This document shows, in pieces, positions 17,472 through 25,812 of a stretch of 64,000 nucleotides of DNA; the stretch's first letter is position 1; the number at the start of each line of letters is the position of its first letter. This DNA is from Amycolatopsis jiangsuensis (GTDB lineage: Bacteria > Actinomycetota > Actinomycetes > Mycobacteriales > Pseudonocardiaceae), in contig NZ_JACHMG010000001.1 in the NCBI RefSeq assembly GCF_014204865.1, forward strand, positions 806,001-870,000, in the 5' to 3' direction. Under the pieces are notes generated by a model that had not been told where the DNA came from, made no database searches, and was given only the letters and a program-made list of their open reading frames with translations. A program made the translations under genes and the position numbers.

Positions 17472-18179
17472 GTGAATCCGACGTTTCCCGCCCATACGGC
17501 GATCGAGCCGGGCATCCTGTACTTCGGCACCCCGGTGGTGCTGCTCTCCACGTCCAATGAGGACGGTTCGGCGAATCTGGCGCCGATGTCCTCGGCTTTC
17601 TGGCTCGGCTGGCGGGCGATGCTCGGCCTGGGCGCCCGCTCGAAGACCGCGGCGAACCTACGGCGCACGCGCGAATGCGTGCTGAACCTGCCCTCGGCGG
17701 CGCTCGCCGGCGCGGTGGACCGGCTGGCGCTGACCACCGGCTCCGATCCGGTGCCGCCGCGCAAGCGGGAGCGCGGCTACTTCCACGTGGCCGGCAAGTT
17801 CGCCCGCGCCGGGCTGACCCCGGTGCCTTCGGAAACCGTGGCGCCGCCGCGGGTCGCCGAATGCCCGGTCGCCATGGAGGCGGTGCTGGCGGCGGTGCAC
17901 CCGTTCGCCGGTGACGACGAGGCGCAGCGCGGGAGCGTGCTCGGACTGGAGGTCCGCGTGCAGCGGGTGTTCGTGCACGACGACATCCGGCTGCCGGGCA
18001 GCACCGACCGGATCGACCCGGACGCCTGGCGGCCGCTGATCATGAGCTTCCAGAAGTTCTACGGCCTCGGCCCGCAGGTGCACGAATCGGCGCTGGCCAC
18101 GATTCCGGAACGGCTCTACCGCTCGCCGGACGTGGAGCGGGCCGCGGCGGCCGCCGGGCACGCACGGAAGATGCGCTGA
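17472..18179 (+). CDS. Flavin reductase-like domain protein
   Basis: 235 residues. The split-barrel flavin reductase fold is indicated by GTPVVLLSTSNEDGSANLAPMSSAFWLG, written here as GTPVVLLSTS followed by NLAPMSSAFW, and by NLPSAALAGAVDRLALTTG. Members reduce flavin with NAD(P)H for a partner oxygenase, or act as FMN-binding proteins of unknown reaction. The longer C-terminal region (PLIMSFQKFYGLGPQVHES) resembles the group annotated as conserved flavin reductases with their own substrates. GTG 17472 has only a weak ribosome site. It stands alone behind the terminator and converges with the beta-lactamase-like gene. Confidence 0.82.
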   Translation: MNPTFPAHTAIEPGILYFGTPVVLLSTSNEDGSANLAPMSSAFWLGWRAMLGLGARSKTAANLRRTRECVLNLPSAALAGAVDRLALTTGSDPVPPRKRERGYFHVAGKFARAGLTPVPSETVAPPRVAECPVAMEAVLAAVHPFAGDDEAQRGSVLGLEVRVQRVFVHDDIRLPGSTDRIDPDAWRPLIMSFQKFYGLGPQVHESALATIPERLYRSPDVERAAAAAGHARKMR

Positions 18180-18290
18180 CCGCGCCCGCCCGGAAATCAG
18201 CGCTCGGTAGTGCGCTGCACCGTGTCTTCGGACAGTGCCGCACCGTCCTCGGCCGGGCTTTCCCGTTTCCGGCGCGGGTGGATCACCGCC

Positions 18291-19217
18291 TCAGGAGGCG
18301 GTCCACGCGGCGAGCGCGGGCGCGAGTGCGCGGATCCCGGCGGTGACCGCGGCACGTCCGGTCACCGCCGGGGTGCCCGCCGGCTGCCGCGTGCAGAGCA
18401 CCACGACGTAGCGCGAGTCCACGACACCGGTGGTGTTGAGCACGAGCGCCGAGCGCAGCACCATCCAGCCTTGCTTGATCTGCCACGCCGAACCGGGAAG
18501 TCCGTCCGGGATGCCGAAGTATTGCGGGTAGCCGTCGTCGGCGGGATCGCGCGCGCCGGCGAGCGCGCTCAGCAGCGGCGCGGCGGTCGCTTCCGGAACG
18601 GTGTCCTCGAGGTAGCGGTAGGTCGTGACGACGTCGTCCGGGCTCATCTCGGTCATTCCCCACTGCCCGGGATCCGCCGGTGACGCGGTGGCGACGAGCC
18701 CGAGCAGGTCGGTCATCCGCCGCACGATCTCGCTGCCACCGTCCGCTTCCCACAGCCGGGATGCCACCGCGTCGTCGCTGCCGGCGAGCAGGTCGGTGAG
18801 CGCGTCCGCGTCGTCCCCCTCGGGCACGGACCACGAACCGTCGTCGTAGAGGGAATCCAGCGCGATGAGCAGTTTCACCACCGACGCGGTGTAGTACGGC
18901 GAGTCCGCGTCCGCCGAGGTCACCGTGCGGCCGCTCGTCCGGTCGAAGACGGTCAGGCCGACCCGTGTGCCCGGCGACTGCGCGGTGACCGCCGCGGCGA
19001 CCGCGTCCGCGACCTCGGCGGCGTCCGGCACTGCCGCCGGACTGCTCGTGGCCGGGGAAGACTCCGGTGAACGGGACATCGGCACAGCCACGCCGGCCGA
19101 CCTGGACGCCGCGACCGTGGTGCCGTGCCGCGCGCTCGCGGCGATCGTCGTGCCCGCGGTGAGGACCGCCGCCGTCAGGCCGGCGGCGGCCAGGGTCCGT
19201 CTCAGTCCGGCTGCCAT
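18291..19217 (-). CDS. Exported beta-lactamase-like serine hydrolase
   Basis: 308 residues. A signal sequence (RRTLAAAGLTAAVLTAGTTI) is followed by a low-complexity Ser/Ala/Pro linker to ~residue 65. The catalytic domain carries the SxxK motif SVVK (Ser112, Lys115) and an SDN-like SDDAV. The KTG box is changed to KQG (WQIKQGWMVL). The fold is that of class A beta-lactamases or penicillin-binding-type hydrolases, but the altered KTG and the short length make true beta-lactamase activity uncertain. ATG 19217 is used; GTG 19223 is an alternative. It is divergent from the PanE-like gene; a small CTTGC/GCAAG inverted repeat at 19346-19360 lies between them. Confidence 0.78.
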   Translation of the reverse strand: MAAGLRRTLAAAGLTAAVLTAGTTIAASARHGTTVAASRSAGVAVPMSRSPESSPATSSPAAVPDAAEVADAVAAAVTAQSPGTRVGLTVFDRTSGRTVTSADADSPYYTASVVKLLIALDSLYDDGSWSVPEGDDADALTDLLAGSDDAVASRLWEADGGSEIVRRMTDLLGLVATASPADPGQWGMTEMSPDDVVTTYRYLEDTVPEATAAPLLSALAGARDPADDGYPQYFGIPDGLPGSAWQIKQGWMVLRSALVLNTTGVVDSRYVVVLCTRQPAGTPAVTGRAAVTAGIRALAPALAAWTAS

Positions 19218-19382
19218 GTCCACAGAACGTCCGCCGGCCGTCCGGCAGCACCCGGATAGACCTGTCGGTTCCCTGTGAGTCGCTGTGTTCCTCCTGTGCA
19301 CGGCGGTGCGGCGGGTACTCCACTGTGGACGCGCGCGACTACTGACTTGCCGAATGCAAGCCAGCAGCCTACGGTCGGCGGC

Positions 19383-20312
19383 GTGACGAGTGGAACGCGG
19401 ATTCTCGTGGTGGGTGCCGGCGCGACCGGCGGGTTCTTCGGCGGGCGCCTGGCCAGCGCCGGCCGGGACGTGACCTTTCTGGTCCGGCCGGGGCGCGCCC
19501 GGGTACTGGCCGAACGGGGACTGCGGATCACCGGCCTCGGCGAGCAGACCGTGCTCACCCCGCAGCTGGTGCGGGCCGGGGACCTGAGTGATCCCTACGA
19601 CCTGGTGCTGTGCACGGTCAAGGCGGCCGGTCTCGACGCGGCGATCGAGGACCTGGCACCCGCAGTCGGCCCGCGGACGCTGGTGCTGCCGGTGCTCAAC
19701 GGGATGCGCCACCTCGACACGCTCGTGGCGCGGTTCGGCGAGCGGCGGGTGCTCGGCGGGGTGGCGTTCGTGATGACCACTGTGGACAGCGAAGGCGACA
19801 TCCGACGCCTGGCCGATCTCCAGTCGCTCACCTACGGCGCGCGGTCCGGCCCGGAACCGGACGGTCTCCCGGCAGTGCACGAAGCGTTGTCCGGCGCGGG
19901 ATTCGACACCGCGCTGTCCCCGGACATCGCCGGTGAGATGTGGGCGAAATGGGTGTTCATCGCCGCACTGGGTGCGGTGACCGTGCTCATGCGCGGGACG
20001 ATCGGCGAGGTGGCCGACCAGCCTGGCGGGATCGCGTTCGCCGAAGCGGTGGTGGCCGAATGCGCGGCGGTCGCGGCGGCGGCCGGGCATCCGGTGCCGC
20101 GACAGCGGCTCGAGAGCATCCGCGCGGACGCGAGCGAACCCGGTACCCCGCGCGCGACCTCGCTCTACCGCGATCTGATCGCCGGGCTCGGGGTGGAGGA
20201 CGAGCAGATCTTCGGTGACCTGGTCGATCGCGGGCGCCGGCTGGGGGTCGCGGTGCCGCTGCTGGAGCTGGTCCGGCTGAACCTGCGTGTGCACCAGGCG
20301 CGGCTGCGCTGA
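19383..20312 (+). CDS. 2-dehydropantoate 2-reductase family (PanE/ApbA)
   Basis: 309 residues. The N-terminal Rossmann motif is VVGAGATGGFFGGRLASAG. KAAGLDAAIED supplies the conserved active-site Lys region, PVLNGMRHLD follows, and MWAKWVFIAALGAVT is the family C-terminal domain signature. Classical members reduce ketopantoate to pantoate with NADPH for coenzyme A synthesis, but many actinobacterial paralogues act on other 2-keto acids, so no gene symbol is given. GTG 19383 is chosen by alignment. No other pantothenate genes are nearby. Confidence 0.88.
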   Translation: MTSGTRILVVGAGATGGFFGGRLASAGRDVTFLVRPGRARVLAERGLRITGLGEQTVLTPQLVRAGDLSDPYDLVLCTVKAAGLDAAIEDLAPAVGPRTLVLPVLNGMRHLDTLVARFGERRVLGGVAFVMTTVDSEGDIRRLADLQSLTYGARSGPEPDGLPAVHEALSGAGFDTALSPDIAGEMWAKWVFIAALGAVTVLMRGTIGEVADQPGGIAFAEAVVAECAAVAAAAGHPVPRQRLESIRADASEPGTPRATSLYRDLIAGLGVEDEQIFGDLVDRGRRLGVAVPLLELVRLNLRVHQARLR

Positions 20313-20488
20313 CCCGGTGCCCCGGCGAACCACGGAAGGACGCATTTTCGGGCAGGCGCCGGTGTCGTAAAACGTGGCTGCACCAGGACTGCTAGTCTCG
20401 ATCACGCCGGGGCACGCCGCGAATGAGCGTGTCCCGTACGCGGCTGCGGCCGTGCAAGACCCTCCGCGGGGAAGGGATACTTTCGGGT

Positions 20489-21340
20489 ATGGCGGACAGG
20501 TTCGAGTTCGTTCTCGACGTGGTCGAATCCCTGGTCATCGGCCAGGCTACCGGCGGAAACATCCGCCAGTACCCGTTGCGCATCGGCACGGTGCCCTCGG
20601 ACCCGGTGCGCTACGTCCGGGTCGCCGCCCAGGTCTACCGCGAGGTGGAGGACCGGCGGCTGTCCGTGCACGGTGAGCTGCATCCCGGTGTGCGCACGGC
20701 CTTCGAGCTGCTGGCGAAGCCCCGGGTCTCGGTCGCGGTGAGCGGGGTGGACGGCCTCGGCGCGGACATCGCGGTGCTGGCGCTCACCGACGGCAGGCAG
20801 GCGCTCGGGATCACTCAGGACGCCCGCACCGACGACCTGCTCTTCTCTCTCTTCGACGACGAGGACCTGGTGGAAGTCGTCACCGGGGTGCTGCCGCCGG
20901 CCCGCGCGGCCACCACCGGCGCGCACACCGTGCACCAGGAGGCCTCGCGGGCGATGTCGGCGATGACCGCCCGGCGGCTCGCGGAGGCCGCCGAGGACGA
21001 GGAGGAGACCGACGCGTTCGGCACGATCGAGGTGAGCGGCCGGGTGCGGCCCAGCCAGCCCACCCCGCGCGCCGCCCGCCGCGAGCGGGGCGGGGTCGAG
21101 GTGCTCGAGCGCGTGCTCGCGCAGCCCCGGCTCGGCGGCGGTCATCTCATCGTCACCGGATGGGGACGCCGCGACGAGCGGCTCGCCGCGGACCCGCTGA
21201 GCTGGCTCGACACCGCGGACGGCCGGTACCTGGTCAAGACGACCGGCGCCGATTCCGGGGAACTCAGTGCAGATTACCTGCCCGCCGGGCGATCCGACGT
21301 CGCCAAGGCTGTGCAACAAGCGGTTTCCGCCGTTTACTGA
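20489..21340 (+). CDS. ESX secretion-associated protein, EspG family
   Basis: 283 residues. It matches the EspG fold in layout: an N-terminal DRFEFVLDVVESLVIGQ, a middle LGITQDARTDDLLFSLFDDE, and the C-terminal YLVKTTGADSGELSADYLPA. In mycobacteria EspG is a cytosolic chaperone that binds the hydrophobic tip of PE-PPE dimers and keeps them soluble for type VII secretion. ATG 20489 follows GAAGGGA. It heads a five-gene same-strand island with a PPE-like protein two genes later, the expected client. No ESX machine genes (EccB-E, MycP) occur in the window. Confidence 0.88.
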   Translation: MADRFEFVLDVVESLVIGQATGGNIRQYPLRIGTVPSDPVRYVRVAAQVYREVEDRRLSVHGELHPGVRTAFELLAKPRVSVAVSGVDGLGADIAVLALTDGRQALGITQDARTDDLLFSLFDDEDLVEVVTGVLPPARAATTGAHTVHQEASRAMSAMTARRLAEAAEDEEETDAFGTIEVSGRVRPSQPTPRAARRERGGVEVLERVLAQPRLGGGHLIVTGWGRRDERLAADPLSWLDTADGRYLVKTTGADSGELSADYLPAGRSDVAKAVQQAVSAVY

Positions 21341-21379
21341 TCTACCGAGGGTTGCGGACGCACGAGGAGGAAAGGTCCG

Positions 21380-21847
21380 ATGACGGACGAGGTGCCGGCG
21401 AAGCGGGTGACCGAGCCCCGCGAGCCGGTGGTGACCGAGGAGCACCCGGCGGAGGCGGTGAAGCAGCGGCTGCAGCCGATGCTGTCGGGCACGAAGCTCA
21501 GGGACATGGCCAAGACGGGCTCCTTCGCGGTGGACGACTCCACCGGCGACAAGATGATCGCCGCGCTCGAGGGCGTGGTCGACTCGCTGCAGGCGCGCTG
21601 GGACGCGCTGCAGAAGCTCGGCACCCTGCCGGCGATGTCGCAGTCCGCGGCCGGGCGCTGGGTGGGCGGGCACATGCTGGCCACCGCGAGCGATTCGCAC
21701 GGGCTGCTCACCCAGCTGCAGGCGGCGCGGGACGAGTTCCCGACCTACGTCGAGGCGATCAAGCTCGCCAAGAAGAACTACCACGAGCGGGAGCAGGACG
21801 CGCAGGACACGTTCCGCCGCCTGCCGGACGCCCCTGAAGCGCACTGA
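21380..21847 (+). CDS. Conserved ESX-island protein of unknown function
   Basis: 155 residues, not recognised as a named family. It is rich in charged residues and largely helical (AVKQRLQPMLSGTKLRDMAK, LLTQLQAARDEFPTYVEAIK). It has no signal peptide, membrane helix or WxG turn. The helical character and the position between espG and the PPE-like gene suggest a structural or partner role, such as the PE-like half of a heterodimer. That is inference only. AGGAGGAAAGG gives a very strong ribosome site. Confidence 0.75.
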   Translation: MTDEVPAKRVTEPREPVVTEEHPAEAVKQRLQPMLSGTKLRDMAKTGSFAVDDSTGDKMIAALEGVVDSLQARWDALQKLGTLPAMSQSAAGRWVGGHMLATASDSHGLLTQLQAARDEFPTYVEAIKLAKKNYHEREQDAQDTFRRLPDAPEAH

Positions 21848-21860
21848 GGAAGGGCTTTCC

Positions 21861-23858
21861 GTGGCTGCAGACACCGACAAGAAGCCGTCGACGGAGGACG
21901 TGTCCGACCCGTCCTCGCCGGACTACGACCCGCAGAGCCCGTACTACGAGATGACGGCGGACTCGTCGTCGAAGTACTACGTCGGCCCGATCACGTCGGA
22001 CGACGTGCTCTCCGGCGACGACATCCGCGAACAGGCGAACCAGACGGTCGACATCCAGTCGCTCATGCTCGGCTGGTTCGGGGTCAACCTCCCGCCTTCG
22101 GTGAAGGAGGCCCTCGGCCAGAAGATGTACGAGCGCAAGCTCGAGGAGTCCAAGGACGGCCTGCAGGACGGCCTGGACATGCGGGACCCGGGTACCGCGC
22201 CGAAGACCCAGTGGGACAACGCCACGCACGAGCAGATGGTCAAGGTCATCACCGAGGACGCGGACCCGGCCACGGTCGCCGAATCGTCCGAGGAGTGGGT
22301 GAAGGTCGGCAACGAGCTGGCCGGGCACCAGCAGAACCTCGCCGACGCGATCAACGCCAGCAGTGCCAACTGGAAGGGCGGCGGCGGCGACGCGGCCCGT
22401 GAGCACCTCGCGAACGTCGGCAAGTGGCTCGGCACCACCGCCCAGGGCGCGACCCTGTCCGGCCGTCAGCAGGAGATCCACTCCCAGTCCCTGAACGAGA
22501 CGCAGAAGGCCATGGCGGCGAACCCGCCGGTGAACTTCTCCGTGCAGCAGGCGAACGCCCACCTGCAGACGATCACCGACCCGATCGAGTACGCCAAGCA
22601 GGCGACGCAGGCGATCAGCAGCTACCGGGAGCAGCAGGCCGCGCAGGGCCAGGCGGCCCAGATCATGTCGCGCTACGACGATACGGTCGGGTCCGCGGTG
22701 CAGACCCCGCGGTTCGCGGCCCCGCCGAAGCTGGCCAGCCAGTCCGGTGGCGGCGCGTCCGGCGGCGGCGCCACCGGGGGGCGCGGCGATGTGCTCACCA
22801 AGGCGCACAAGGGCATGGACCCGACCGGCTTGACCCCGTTCTCGCAGGGGAGTCCGGGCTCCGGCGGCTCGCCGGACGGCAGCGTCCCGGGTGGCGGCCC
22901 CGGCGGCACGGGTGGTGGCCCGGGTGGGTCGGACCTGCCGCCGGGCAGCACCGGTGGTCCCGGTGACGGCCAGGCCGTCAACCCGGAGGGGCTGGACCTG
23001 CCCCCGGGCAGCGGTGGCGGTCCGGGTGGCGGCGGCCAGCCGTACAACCCGGGCGGCATCGACCTGCCCCCGGGCAGTAGCGGTGGCGGTCCGGGCGGTG
23101 GCGGCCAGCCGTACAACCCCGGCAACATCAACCTGCCTCCGGGCAGCGACCCGGGCACGACCAAGACCTCGGGCTACACACCGCCACCGATCCCGGACAT
23201 CCCGGGCACGGGCCAGCCGTACAACCCGGGCAACGTCAACCTGCCTCCGGGGCCCGGCAGTAACGGCCCCAGCGGCCAGCCGTACAACCCCGGCAACATC
23301 AACCTCCCGCCGGGCAGCCCGATCGGCACCAACCCGGGCGGCAACCCCTCGATCAAGAACCCCTACAGCAGCAACCCGCCGAAGATCCCGCCGATCAAGC
23401 TCCCGCCCGGTGACTCGCTCGGCGGCCCGAATGGCAAGACCCCGACCATCGGCAAGGGTGGCGGGATCAACGGCGAAAGCATCGGCAGCCGGCTCGGCGG
23501 CGGAGGCAGTGGCGGTCTCGGCGGCGCCGGCGGGGGTTCCCTCGGCGGTGGCGGCGGTCTCGGTGGCGGCAAGGGCGGTTCGCTCGGCGGCGGTCCGGCG
23601 ACCGGTGCCGGCGGGCAGGGCACTCCCGAGGAGCAGCTGGGTGGCCGCGGTGCCGGCGCTGGCGCGGGCGCCAAGGGCGCGGCCGGCAGCCCGGGCATGG
23701 GCGGTATGGGCGCCGGCAACAAGGGCGGCAAGGGGCCGGAGGACAAGGAGCACAAGATCGCCGATTACGTCGAGTCGGACGATCCGTCGTTCTTCTCCGC
23801 GGACGAGGTCGTCGCACCGCCGGTGATCGGCGACTGGAAGAACACGGACTGGAAGTGA
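21861..23858 (+). CDS. PPE-like ESX substrate with Gly/Pro-rich repeat tail
   Basis: 665 residues. The N-terminal ~290 residues are helical and include a helix-turn-helix with W-x-G (NASSANWKGGGGDAAREHL, near residues 167-185), as in WXG100/PPE-type ESX substrates. From ~300 onward the protein is Gly/Pro/Ser-rich and disordered. It carries five copies of a GQPYNPGNINLPPGS-type unit (residues ~370-486), then a Gly-rich stretch and an acidic end (EDKEHKIADYVESDDPSFFS). It is probably secreted or surface-exposed, with the folded head bound by the EspG upstream. GTG 21861 follows GAGGAAGGG. The 13-nt gap to the previous gene implies co-transcription. Confidence 0.82.
   Translation: MAADTDKKPSTEDVSDPSSPDYDPQSPYYEMTADSSSKYYVGPITSDDVLSGDDIREQANQTVDIQSLMLGWFGVNLPPSVKEALGQKMYERKLEESKDGLQDGLDMRDPGTAPKTQWDNATHEQMVKVITEDADPATVAESSEEWVKVGNELAGHQQNLADAINASSANWKGGGGDAAREHLANVGKWLGTTAQGATLSGRQQEIHSQSLNETQKAMAANPPVNFSVQQANAHLQTITDPIEYAKQATQAISSYREQQAAQGQAAQIMSRYDDTVGSAVQTPRFAAPPKLASQSGGGASGGGATGGRGDVLTKAHKGMDPTGLTPFSQGSPGSGGSPDGSVPGGGPGGTGGGPGGSDLPPGSTGGPGDGQAVNPEGLDLPPGSGGGPGGGGQPYNPGGIDLPPGSSGGGPGGGGQPYNPGNINLPPGSDPGTTKTSGYTPPPIPDIPGTGQPYNPGNVNLPPGPGSNGPSGQPYNPGNINLPPGSPIGTNPGGNPSIKNPYSSNPPKIPPIKLPPGDSLGGPNGKTPTIGKGGGINGESIGSRLGGGGSGGLGGAGGGSLGGGGGLGGGKGGSLGGGPATGAGGQGTPEEQLGGRGAGAGAGAKGAAGSPGMGGMGAGNKGGKGPEDKEHKIADYVESDDPSFFSADEVVAPPVIGDWKNTDWK
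22968..23318 (+). repeat. In-frame 45-bp-type repeats in the PPE-like gene
   Basis: Units starting at about 22968, 23034, 23103, 23211 and 23274 begin GGCCAGCCGTACAACCC (first one diverged) and encode GQPYNPGxIxLPPGS. They are separated by variable Gly-rich spacers. The unit keeps frame and residue identity while its third bases vary, so selection acts on the protein. Confidence 0.85.
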
Positions 23859-23865
23859 GTGGACT

Positions 23866-24234
23866 ATGGCCGGACAGGGACAGTTCGAGGTCCATGCGGA
23901 CGAGCTGACGGCCCACGCGAGTCACGTCGAGGCGCTGGTCGATCGCCTGCACAACGCGCAGCAGGCGGCCGACTACGCGATGTCCGACGACGCGTACGGG
24001 TTGTTGTGCGCGTTCCTTCCGCCGATCATCAACCCGACCGGCGAGAAGGCGAAGGAGGCCATCGACTCGGCGGCCGAGGGCGTGCAGTCGACGGCGGACA
24101 ACGTGCGTACCGCGGCGAAGTCCTATCAGGACGGTGACGACGCGCAGGCCCAGCCCTTCCAGAAGGTGCTCGCCTCGGACGGCCCGCTGGAAGGCTTCCA
24201 GAAGGCCGGCCGGGCGCAGCAGGAAAACGCATGA
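23866..24234 (+). CDS. EspC-like type VII secretion target
   Basis: 122 residues. FEVHADELTAHASHVEALVD at the N-terminus and a helical hairpin without W-x-G are typical of the ESX-1 EspC-like family of small secreted helical proteins. AKEAIDSAAEGVQSTADNVR forms the second helix. It has no classical signal peptide. It begins 7 bp after the PPE-like stop and is followed by the YbaB-like gene, so it belongs to the same transcription unit. Confidence 0.82.
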   Translation: MAGQGQFEVHADELTAHASHVEALVDRLHNAQQAADYAMSDDAYGLLCAFLPPIINPTGEKAKEAIDSAAEGVQSTADNVRTAAKSYQDGDDAQAQPFQKVLASDGPLEGFQKAGRAQQENA

Positions 24235-24283
24235 CCCCCGGCTCCGGCACGGGAGTCAGGAGCAATCGAGGAGAACGACAAGC

Positions 24284-24859
24284 ATGACCGGAGCGGGCGG
24301 CGGCGGCCTGGGTGACCTGATGAGCGACCCCGACGAGGCGATCCGGCGGATGGACGAGTGGGCGGCCGGGTTCGCGCGCAAGGCGGAGCGGTACGCGGCG
24401 GCCCAGGAGGAGACCGAACGGCTGCGGCTCACCGCGTCCAGCCCGGACGGCACGGTGTCGGTCACCGTCGGGGCCGACGGGGTGGTGTCGGACCTGGTCT
24501 TCAGCTCCCGGACCCGGACGATCCCGCCCGAGGAGCTGGCCCGGATGGTGCTCGCCACGATGCGCCGGGCCCAGGCGGGCATCACCGAGCAGGTCGCCGA
24601 GGTGATGAGCGAGCAACTGGGCGACGAGGACGAGGAGACCCGCACCGTCCTGCTCGACTCGCTGCGCGGCCGCTTCCCCGATCCGGAAGAGCCGCAGGAC
24701 GAGGACGACGACACCTCGCCGGAACCACCCGCCCCGACCCCGCCCCTCTCGGGTGGCGCCGCGGCGACCCCACCGCCGAGCCCGCCGCCCGCCGGCGGCC
24801 CCCCGCCGCGACGGCCCGGTGGCGTCGACCCGGAGGAGCAGGACAACAACCCCTGGTGA
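24284..24859 (+). CDS. YbaB/EbfC family protein with Pro-rich tail
   Basis: 191 residues. The N-terminal ~115 residues fit the YbaB/EbfC fold: a long helix (DEWAAGFARKAERYAAAQEE), a beta hairpin TVSVTVGADGVVSDLVFS and a final helix region. Family members bind DNA as dimers, and in actinobacteria they are common beside ESX genes, where the role is unclear. The tail is acidic and then Pro-rich (PPPSPPPAGGPPPRRPGG), unlike the bare family fold. ATG 24284 follows GAGGAG. It is the last gene of the ESX island. Confidence 0.85.
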   Translation: MTGAGGGGLGDLMSDPDEAIRRMDEWAAGFARKAERYAAAQEETERLRLTASSPDGTVSVTVGADGVVSDLVFSSRTRTIPPEELARMVLATMRRAQAGITEQVAEVMSEQLGDEDEETRTVLLDSLRGRFPDPEEPQDEDDDTSPEPPAPTPPLSGGAAATPPPSPPPAGGPPPRRPGGVDPEEQDNNPW

Positions 24860-24879
24860 CCGTCGGTACCAGCCGGACG

Positions 24880-25330
24880 CACTGCGGCACTGGCCGGTCC
24901 GCCTCGGTCCGGCTGGTGCGCGCTGGCGCTGGCTGGTCCACCTCGGTCCGGCGGGCGCACCGCGGCCCGTCGAGTGCGCTTCGGCTCAACTGGTGTGCCT
25001 TGGCCTAGCGGTGTGCGCTGCGGCCCAGCGGGCTCACCGCGGACCAGCCATGTGTGCCTCGGCCGGGTGGGTGCGCTGTGGCCCTGGCTGGCCCACCTCG
25101 GGCCCAGCGGGTGTGCTCCGGCCCGTCGGGTGTGCTTTGGCTCAACGGTGTGCCTTGGCCCAGTGGGCCCACCACGGCGCAGCCGGTGTACCTCGGCCCT
25201 GGCCCGCCCACCTCGGCCCAACCGTGTGCGACTGGGCCGGGTGGGTGCGCTGTGGCCCTGGCTGGCCCACCCGGGCCCAGCGGCTCGCTTCGGCCAGCCG
25301 GTGCACCTCGGCCCAGCCGGGAAGTGCACC
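24880..25330. repeat. Long degenerate short-period repeat array
   Basis: The 584-bp gap between the YbaB-like and YjbR genes is filled with loosely repeated 18-20-bp units such as GTGTGCCTTGGCCCAGCGG and variants (GTGTGCTCCGGCCCGTCGG, GTGTGCTTTGGCTCAACGG). Within it, a ~50-bp segment occurs twice: 25061-25110 and 25235-25283, differing by one base deletion and opening GGCCGGGTGGGTGCGCTGTG in both. No gene is credible here. It is not a CRISPR: there are no conserved repeats with unique spacers. Confidence 0.75.
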
Positions 25331-25443
25331 GGCGTCCGCGCTGACCCGGGTGCGCTGGGGAAGCCGCCCGCGCGGGTCAGGCTCCGCGAAGAAGACCTTT
25401 CAACCGGCGAGAACCTGCCGGTCCACAGTGGACTCGGCCGGTA

Positions 25444-25791
25444 TCACAGCCGTGGCAGCGAAACCTCGGTCGCCAGGTCCTCGGGCGCCGACAGCCGCCA
25501 GGCCTCGTAGACCAGTTCGGCCAGTTCGTCCGCGTCGACGCCGGGCAGGTGGACCACCACCCAGCCGAAACCGCCCGCGGTGAACTGTTCCTCGAACACC
25601 TCCGGGCGCTCGGCCACCAGCGCCTGCTGTTCGGTGATCGTCTGCTTCAGCCCGACCGTGTCGGTGCGCGGCCAGTGGTAGCCGAACCGCTTGCCCCGCA
25701 CGCTGAACGAGGTGTAGTCCCGGCCGCTGCCGCGCTCGACCTCGCGCAGTGCGGTGATGATCCGTTCGAAATCGGTGCTCGTGCTCGGCAC
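25444..25791 (-). CDS. MmcQ/YjbR family protein
   Basis: 115 residues with the YjbR double-wing fold pattern: RGSGRDYTSFSVRGKRFGYHW, written in part as SFSVRGKRFGYHW, then the C-terminal GGFGWVVVHLPGVDADELAE and YEAWRLSAP. The family is described as DNA-binding by structural resemblance, and its cellular role is poorly known. ATG 25791 is used. It lies 21 bp after the sugar-binding lipoprotein on the same strand and may be co-transcribed with it. Confidence 0.82.
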   Translation of the reverse strand: MPSTSTDFERIITALREVERGSGRDYTSFSVRGKRFGYHWPRTDTVGLKQTITEQQALVAERPEVFEEQFTAGGFGWVVVHLPGVDADELAELVYEAWRLSAPEDLATEVSLPRL

Positions 25792-25812
25792 CCGCCCATC
25801 CTACGGCGGCGC

